Below, one piece after another: positions 20,526 to 25,531 of a DNA stretch of 25,531 nucleotides. The notes beneath the pieces were generated by a model that saw nothing but the letters and a program-made list of their open reading frames with translations, was not told the origin of the DNA and did no database searches. Positions within the stretch are counted from its first letter, which is position 1. Every line of letters begins with the position of its first letter. This stretch comes from Chara braunii (taxonomy: Eukaryota; Streptophyta; Charophyceae; Charales; Characeae). The position numbers and the translations under genes were made by a program. The stretch covers positions 180,737 through 206,267 of the forward strand of contig BFEA01000973.1 in NCBI GenBank assembly GCA_003427395.1. Direction: 5' to 3'.

Positions 20526-22019
20526 CGACACTCAAGTGTCGGTTGGCACGAGCTTAGAGGGTTAATCTCTCGACGCTGAACAACCGTCAAGTGTGGTTGA
20601 AGACCACACCCTCTTCTGTACGCTGCGGAGAGTGGGTGGTACACAGGTTCATACCTGTGGTGGCAATCGTCCCTTATCGCCCTGGAGACCAGCTCCATCA
20701 TCCAGGGCCTGGAAACCAGTCAAGGGGTTTGACTTTGACGACTGCCACAGACTATAACGTCTAACTATAACAACTCTAAAAAGCAAATATAGGCCGAGGG
20801 CTTCCCTACTCCAAAATCACAACCTTGGGTACCCCCCTTCTTCTGATCGGCACAACGGCCTATACCGATTTTGAACACTCATGCACATGTGTGAGTCCTT
20901 TGGTCCCATAACTCTGGACACTAGGACGACAAAACGCCGCGCGCAAGACTTTAGTATAAAGTAGTGCGTTTGCAAGTTTGTCCTACACCAATTGGCGATG
21001 CTAGTCATGAGCGGCAATCGCAGTCCCGACCTCACGATATTGAATGGCTGAAGAAGTATATCGTGAGGGGCTACCCTTCACGGTATTGAATAGCTGAAGG
21101 ACATGCCGTTCAGCCCTCGCGATATTTCTGCCCTTAGGGTTGGGTGTCTCGACGGGTAGGACAGATCCCTCCCCCGCAGAGTCTAGGGCTCGGGATGTCC
21201 AGAACAAGGACCTTGAATCCCGGCCCAGAACCAACGTTCGACTAAGAAACCCATAAGAAGCAAACAAACAAAGGAAGGGTCTTCATTATGTCTCTCAATC
21301 TTCACCTCTGAGTAAGTTTTTAGTGTGGGGCCCCTTAGGCCACGCGAACAATCCAGCACAGGTACACACATGTATACATATATAAGGGGGATAAGTATGC
21401 GACGATCACTTATCACAATCACAGTGGGAGTCCTCACAACCATACGTGTATATGTGATCGCAAGCAATCAAATCCAGAATCTGAGCCACAAAACATACCT
21501 GCAATCACATCAAAGAGTCAAACAACAGTCCACACACTATACAGAGTCAACCCCAACCAATCTCTGCACTCATACCCCTCGCTTTAGCCATGCAATCCCA
21601 ACCTCCTGTCCAACCGACCATCAATAAATACTCAGTGCCTTTATTAAATGACCATTTAATAAAAGTCCGGGTGAAACCTTAACGAAACAATAAAATCACC
21701 AGGGCTAAAGCCTTTTAGGTTGAGTATGAAGGGTGAGTTGGAATTGAGTCGTAGACCGATGAATCGGCAACCGACCTGTTATCAGTGATAACAGAGGATG
21801 ATACTCGCAGGATCAGGCTGAACATAGTCCAAATCCTGAATCAATCGATTAAGAGGACATGTAACACATGACAGGTCAACCCTCAGGCTAAACCTATAAG
21901 TCCTTGGAGAACAATCACGATCTCACCCCAAAATCTACGTAACTGACTAAGACTAAATCTACCTTTAGGCAGTGCCCAAAGCAAAGGTAGACCCTGGGAG
22001 AATCTCCCCTATACAGGGT
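20526..22019. repeat. Stretch dense in short perfect hairpins
   Basis: Perfect inverted repeats: CGACACT/AGTGTCG (20526-20541), GTGTGGT/ACCACAC (20591-20609), CACAGGT/ACCTGTG (20642-20659), GCCCTGGA/TCCAGGGC (20679-20708), CCTCACGATAT/ATATCGTGAGG (21030-21068), TTTATTAAATG/CATTTAATAAA (21640-21663), CTGTTATCA/TGATAACAG (21776-21794), TCTACCTTT/AAAGGTAGA (21958-21991), ACCCTG/CAGGGT (21991-22019). A 23-base direct repeat sits at 21033 and 21079. No gene seen. Confidence 0.8.
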
Positions 22020-22074
22020 GGATTGTCAGAATCACCATCTGTCAGAATATAGCCTATTTCCTTTTAAACTAGGA

Positions 22075-22395
22075 AAAATTCCGGCAGCGTTTCCCGTAGG
22101 AAAAGTGTCTTTCCATAATTTATATCAGCCCGAATATGAAAACAGAAGTAGTCTTTGACTTTCCAAAGTCCAATTTTGTCTAACTCCCTGAATTAGTAAA
22201 AATTTGGGCAGCACTCCCTTTAGAAAAGGAGGCTTTCCATATTTTTACTAAGTCATATATGAACTTTAGACAAGTTGAACTTTGAAAAGTCAGAAATTTG
22301 ACCAACTCTTTGAATTTACAGAAATTTCGGCAGCGCTTCCCGTAGAGAAAGTAGCTTACCAAAATTTATACAAAGCCAAATATAACAAAAGATTC
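22075..22395. repeat. Tandem repeat, 122-124-bp unit, about 2.6 copies
   Basis: GGCAGC anchors at 22083, 22207 and 22329. Each unit has TTTC(C/G)GGCAGC-like start, a CCCGTAG or CCCTTTAG block, CTTTCCATA and ACTTT...AAAGTC. Copies are clearly diverged. Confidence 0.85.
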
Positions 22396-22960
22396 CAGAA
22401 AACGCGAGAATTGATCTAAGTAAAAAAAAAAACTTAGCTAAAAAAATGCAGGAACTGGAACTAGCTCTTAGGGCTCCAGCACGTGGCNANCAACTAAAGC
22501 AACTACCTATCAAACTGAAACTCAGACTAAATAGTAATCTCACTCAGTCACATGCAAGTCAAACCACAAGGGTAAGTACTTTTCACCATCCCAAGTANTC
22601 CTTAACAAACAATAGTTCATGATGTCTGTTCGTTTCGACGAATGGGCTGCAGCTAGAACATGAAAATATACACTACTACACTACTGTGTGTGTGTGTGTG
22701 TGTGTATGTGTGTGTGTGTGTGAGAGAGAGAGAAAGAGAGAGAGAGAGAGAAGAAACTTTCATTGATTAGATGACCAAAATCGAATAAATTTACTGCTAG
22801 AACATGAAAATATACATAACCGCATTTTTTTTCCCCTTTCGTTTTCATGAATTGCGCAGCGGCCGTTCGTTTTGACGAACTGGCTGCATCGGTGCAGGGG
22901 AAAAAAAAAAGTTAATCTAACTAAAAAGAAGTGCCATGTAGCGCCGTTGAAAGTGAAAGG
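22396..22960. repeat. Direct repeat pair around GT/GA microsatellites
   Basis: GCTAGAACATGAAAATATAC at about 22652 and 22795, and GTTCGTTTCGACGAA-like words at about 22627 and 22866. Between them GT (22684-22720) and GA (22721-22751). Ambiguous bases at 22488, 22490 and 22598. No gene. Confidence 0.75.
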
Positions 22961-23162
22961 GACTTAACGTCCATATATGGGACTCTGGGCGTCTGTTTTG
23001 ATGGGCAACCGCAGTGCTTGGAAAAGTAGATTTTGTTTTTTGTAAAGATTTTTCTTAGATTTTTGTAGTAATTTATTTTATTATTTTGTAGTGGCCTCGT
23101 GTGAGTTACGCTCGTTCATTCGTGGAAAGGACTGCAGCTACCTATGATGCACCCANANCTGG

Positions 23163-23201
23163 CACCTCTCCATGCTAGATACGGTCGCACGTGGAGAGGT
23201 G
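23163..23201. repeat. 10-bp perfect hairpin before the rDNA fragment
   Basis: CACCTCTCCA (23163-23172) pairs with TGGAGAGGTG (23192-23201), 19-base loop. Confidence 0.8.
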
Positions 23202-23223
23202 GAGAAAAAGTCGACCCTGTTGG

Positions 23224-23272
23224 ACGTGGCCTATCCATCCTTTATCATTTCAACTTGACGCGAAAGGTGTCA

Positions 23273-23304
<32 letters not shown>

Positions 23305-23372
23305 AGCCAACNGTTCATAGCGACGTTGCTTTTTTATCTTTCAATGTTGGTTCTTTCTACCACTGCGCGAGG
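23224..23372 (+). pseudogene. Nuclear 26S/28S rRNA fragment (peptidyl-transferase region)
   Basis: Contains GTGGCCTATC, AAGTTACCACAGGGATAACT, GGCTTGTGGCAGCCAA and GTTCATAGCGACGTTGC in the order of eukaryotic nuclear large-subunit rRNA. Substitutions are numerous outside these cores (for example CATCC for GATCC, TTATCTTTCAATGTTGG for TGATCCTTCGATGTCGG). One N at 23312. Divergent and isolated, so a pseudogene fragment. Confidence 0.85.
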
Positions 23373-23407
23373 CTGCATCGGGTGCTTTTATTGCCCAAAT
23401 ACAGGCA

Positions 23408-23490
23408 CACAGCCAAGGGAACGGGCTTGGAAGAATAAGCATGGAAAGAAGACCCTGTTGCGCTTGACTCTAGTTCGACTCTGTGAAATG
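23408..23490 (+). pseudogene. Second 26S/28S rRNA fragment, out of order
   Basis: ACAGCCAAGGGAACGGGCTT, GGAAAGAAGACCCTGTTG and GCTTGACTCTAGTTCGACT match large-subunit rRNA a few hundred bases upstream of the piece at 23224 in a normal gene, yet here it lies downstream. Same strand. Confidence 0.85.
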
Positions 23491-24660
23491 ATATGGCGGT
23501 GGTGCTTCGGGGTAGCCGTGGTACCGGTTGTAGGTGCGACGAGTGGTGGTCCGTCGTTGTGTTTTTTGTGGCACTGATGCACATTTGGGCCCGTGCGGTA
23601 TAGGTGTGTGTACCTGGGGGACAACATGAAGGGAGTGCACACGGTGATCGTCGAGGCTCACAACACATACGGTTTTGAGTTTGGGGCACCTTTATTTTTT
23701 TGTGGTGGACGGTGGACCATCTGGTGTTGCAGGTGATGGTGTGGGACTGCGCAGGACTACTTCGGACCATCAAGGGACCAAGTGGGACCAACTTGGGATG
23801 TGGACGCCGTGACTTGAGCGGTGTAGATCTATGAGTTGGTTTGGGACAGATCCTTGGAGGACGTGGTGCAGTGGGGAATGCGTTGGGACTGCCCGAGACG
23901 TTGGGACTATGTGGGAGTTTTTCTTGGGAGCGCCCTCCTGAAGGGTTATCCCACAATGGACCCGACTCTTGCTCATTCAGACACTTGGGGAAGGACGCCG
24001 ACCGTCGTTCAGTAGAACGGTCGTAAGTTGTGGACCGAATATTTTTTACTTGGACAGTGGTTAATCTTCTATTTGATTGAGACATTACTCGACTTTCTTG
24101 AGTGAGCCGATCTAAACTTCACTCGAGGTCGGTTGAATCACTCAGATTTTTCTTCACACTTGTGTGAACTCACACTTTGCTTGACCCTGTTTGTTTTGAA
24201 TATTCAAAAGAAAAGTCATAGTAAAGTTATGCGAGTTATGCATGCGAATTGAAATCTCTGACTTTGGGTATGGGTTTTTGTTTGTTTTCCTACGTGTTTG
24301 CTTCGAATTGGCGTGTAGGACGGTAGAAGGATGCTTGTAAAGTGGATTGATTATGTTTATTTGAGATGAACAAAAGGATTGTCCTCTTTCTACCTTTCGC
24401 CTGCCCGAATGTTAAAAACACTTTTATTTTGAAATGAATAATTTCAACGGGTACGGTGAAAGAAATTTCTGAATATAATGAAGATGAAGATAATCGGACT
24501 TAGTTTTGTTTTCCCGAGGATTGACCCTTTCTATCCCGGAGGACCTCATTTTTTTATATTTGTCCAAATGATTCTGATTCTTTATCTCTTCTGACTCATC
24601 TCGTTCAAATTACCTTGAGCTCAGAAAAAATAAAAACAGTTAAGAACTACTTGAAGTGAA
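23491..24660. other. No gene seen; GGGAC-rich then AT-rich
   Basis: GGGAC or GGGACC words recur often at about 23740-23960. A 242-codon minus-strand frame (23357-24085) overlaps the rRNA fragment and is not credible as a gene. Beyond 24060 the DNA is AT-rich with stops throughout. Confidence 0.5.
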
Positions 24661-24679
24661 CATNTTTTTTTTTCTCTAG

Positions 24680-24882
24680 GGAGCATCTGGGGCGGAGGTT
24701 TATTATTTTAGGAGTCGACCCTGTTATGGGCCCGGAGTGGAGCGTTATAGGAGGGGTACATNCCGTTCGGTAGAGAAGGCCCGACTTATGAGATCCGACG
24801 CAACCGCGGCCGGCTCGACGATTCGCAGAATTGGCGCAAGCGATTAGAGCAGCGAAGAGATGACGCAACCGTGGTCGGCTCG
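24680..24882. repeat. Possible further rDNA remnant and 65-bp direct repeat
   Basis: GGGAGCATCTGGGGCGGAGG (24680-24699) weakly recalls the large-subunit word GGGAGTTTGGCTGGGGCGGC, and GACCCTGTT recurs at 24718. GACGCAACCGCGGCCGGCTC (24797) and GACGCAACCGTGGTCGGCTC (24862) are a direct repeat 65 bp apart. The rDNA assignment is weak, the repeat is clear. Confidence 0.45.
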
Positions 24883-25531
24883 GCAATGCGTTGTTCCTAA
24901 GTTATCTCTTGTTTTTGTTTTGTTGAACTCTTGCGTGACATGGCCAAAAAAGACTCTCACTTTTGTGAAAAGGTTGGAGCCGATGCGCTCGACAACGCTC
25001 CTTCAGTCCTGCAGCATGGTTCTAGTCAAAGAGGGTTGACCCAGGAGTTGTCCAAGACGTCCAACACCTGCTTGAGACTGGAGCAAAATTCTTCCTACCT
25101 CAAACTATGGTTGCCCTGCTCCTCCTTCTCTTCACTGCAGACCTCCACTTCACTGACGCTCCTCCAACAACTCCTCTAGAAGTTCCTCTGTCCTCAGAAT
25201 ATGTGACAACACTTAAGCAACACGACTGTTTTGTGTGGCAAATAGGGACAATTGCCTTTTGAGTACTAGATGAAGGAGTACTGTCTGTCATTCAGCCCGT
25301 AACCAAAATCACGGGATCATGGTAGGCGCATGATCTGTAGCAAGATTAAGGGTTAATTGTGGTCGCACGACAACCACAGACTTGGAGCAGTTCCCTTAAC
25401 TGCCCGACTACCTCACTTTTATTTTTCTTTTTTGTATTCATCATGTCTCGGATTTCCATGACATAGTTGAACTTTTGAGATTTCAAAAGAAATATGTATA
25501 TATATTTTTTTCCTGATAAGGGGTTGAAAAA
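24883..25531. other. No gene seen
   Basis: An 82-codon frame from 24931 has no recognisable domain. Short inverted repeats TGTGGT...ACCACA (25358-25379) and CTTTTGA...TCAAAAG (25472-25489) are present. Confidence 0.4.

Noticed and set aside
23357-24085. 242-codon minus-strand frame, the longest open frame in the right part
   Set aside because: It overlaps rRNA fragments in antisense and is rich in Pro, Ser and Thr without any domain.

Overview
The window is eukaryotic nuclear DNA. It carries a histone-fold gene, fragments of nuclear-type 26S/28S rDNA, one plausible spliceosomal intron (GTAAGT...TAG) and very many dinucleotide and tetranucleotide microsatellites (CT/GA, GT/CA, GATA, AT). It looks like transposon-rich DNA from a large genome. 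A plant-lineage organism such as a streptophyte alga is my guess from texture only; no gene fixes the taxon. No long coding region looks fully intact.

Layout. (1) 1-1.3 kb: CT tracts with short tandem repeats, no convincing gene. (2) 1.86-2.56 kb: a divergent histone H3-like gene (RG-rich N-tail, histone fold, Lys-rich C-terminal extension) broken by one missing base near 2242. (3) 3.67-5.27 kb: an unrecognised gene with one in-frame stop and one frameshift. (4) 5.28-6.07 kb: a tandem array of CT tracts carrying a 73-bp hairpin repeat. (5) 6.42-9.13 kb: a Plavaka-type (CACTA-like) DDE transposase readable in one frame but crossed by five stop codons. (6) 9.36-10.76 kb: a Ulp1/C48-type cysteine protease with one in-frame stop. 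(7) 11.57-13.55 kb: an unrecognised, probably two-exon gene with a basic/acidic N-terminal part, also frameshifted. (8) 13.93-14.91 kb: a second array with the same 73-bp hairpin in inverted orientation between GA tracts.

The inverted arrays at 5.28-6.07 and 13.93-14.91 kb bracket the transposase, the protease and the third gene. I infer one decayed DNA transposon of about 9.6 kb, possibly larger, because a diverged hairpin of the same kind lies at 3266-3336. All genes point the same way (+). A transposase with an adjacent Ulp1 protease fits the CACTA/KDZ/Plavaka style of element. The H3-like gene lies just outside or at the edge of this element and is the most unusual item.

From about 15 kb to the end the texture changes. 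CT/GA tracts are gone apart from one at 22.7 kb and I find no credible gene. The region holds fold-back repeats (15.58-15.82, 16.57-17.03 kb), a diverged duplicated segment (18.10-18.36 and 19.94-20.22 kb), a hairpin-dense stretch (20.5-22.0 kb), a 122-124-bp tandem repeat (22.08-22.40 kb) and rearranged 28S rDNA fragments (23.2-23.5 kb).
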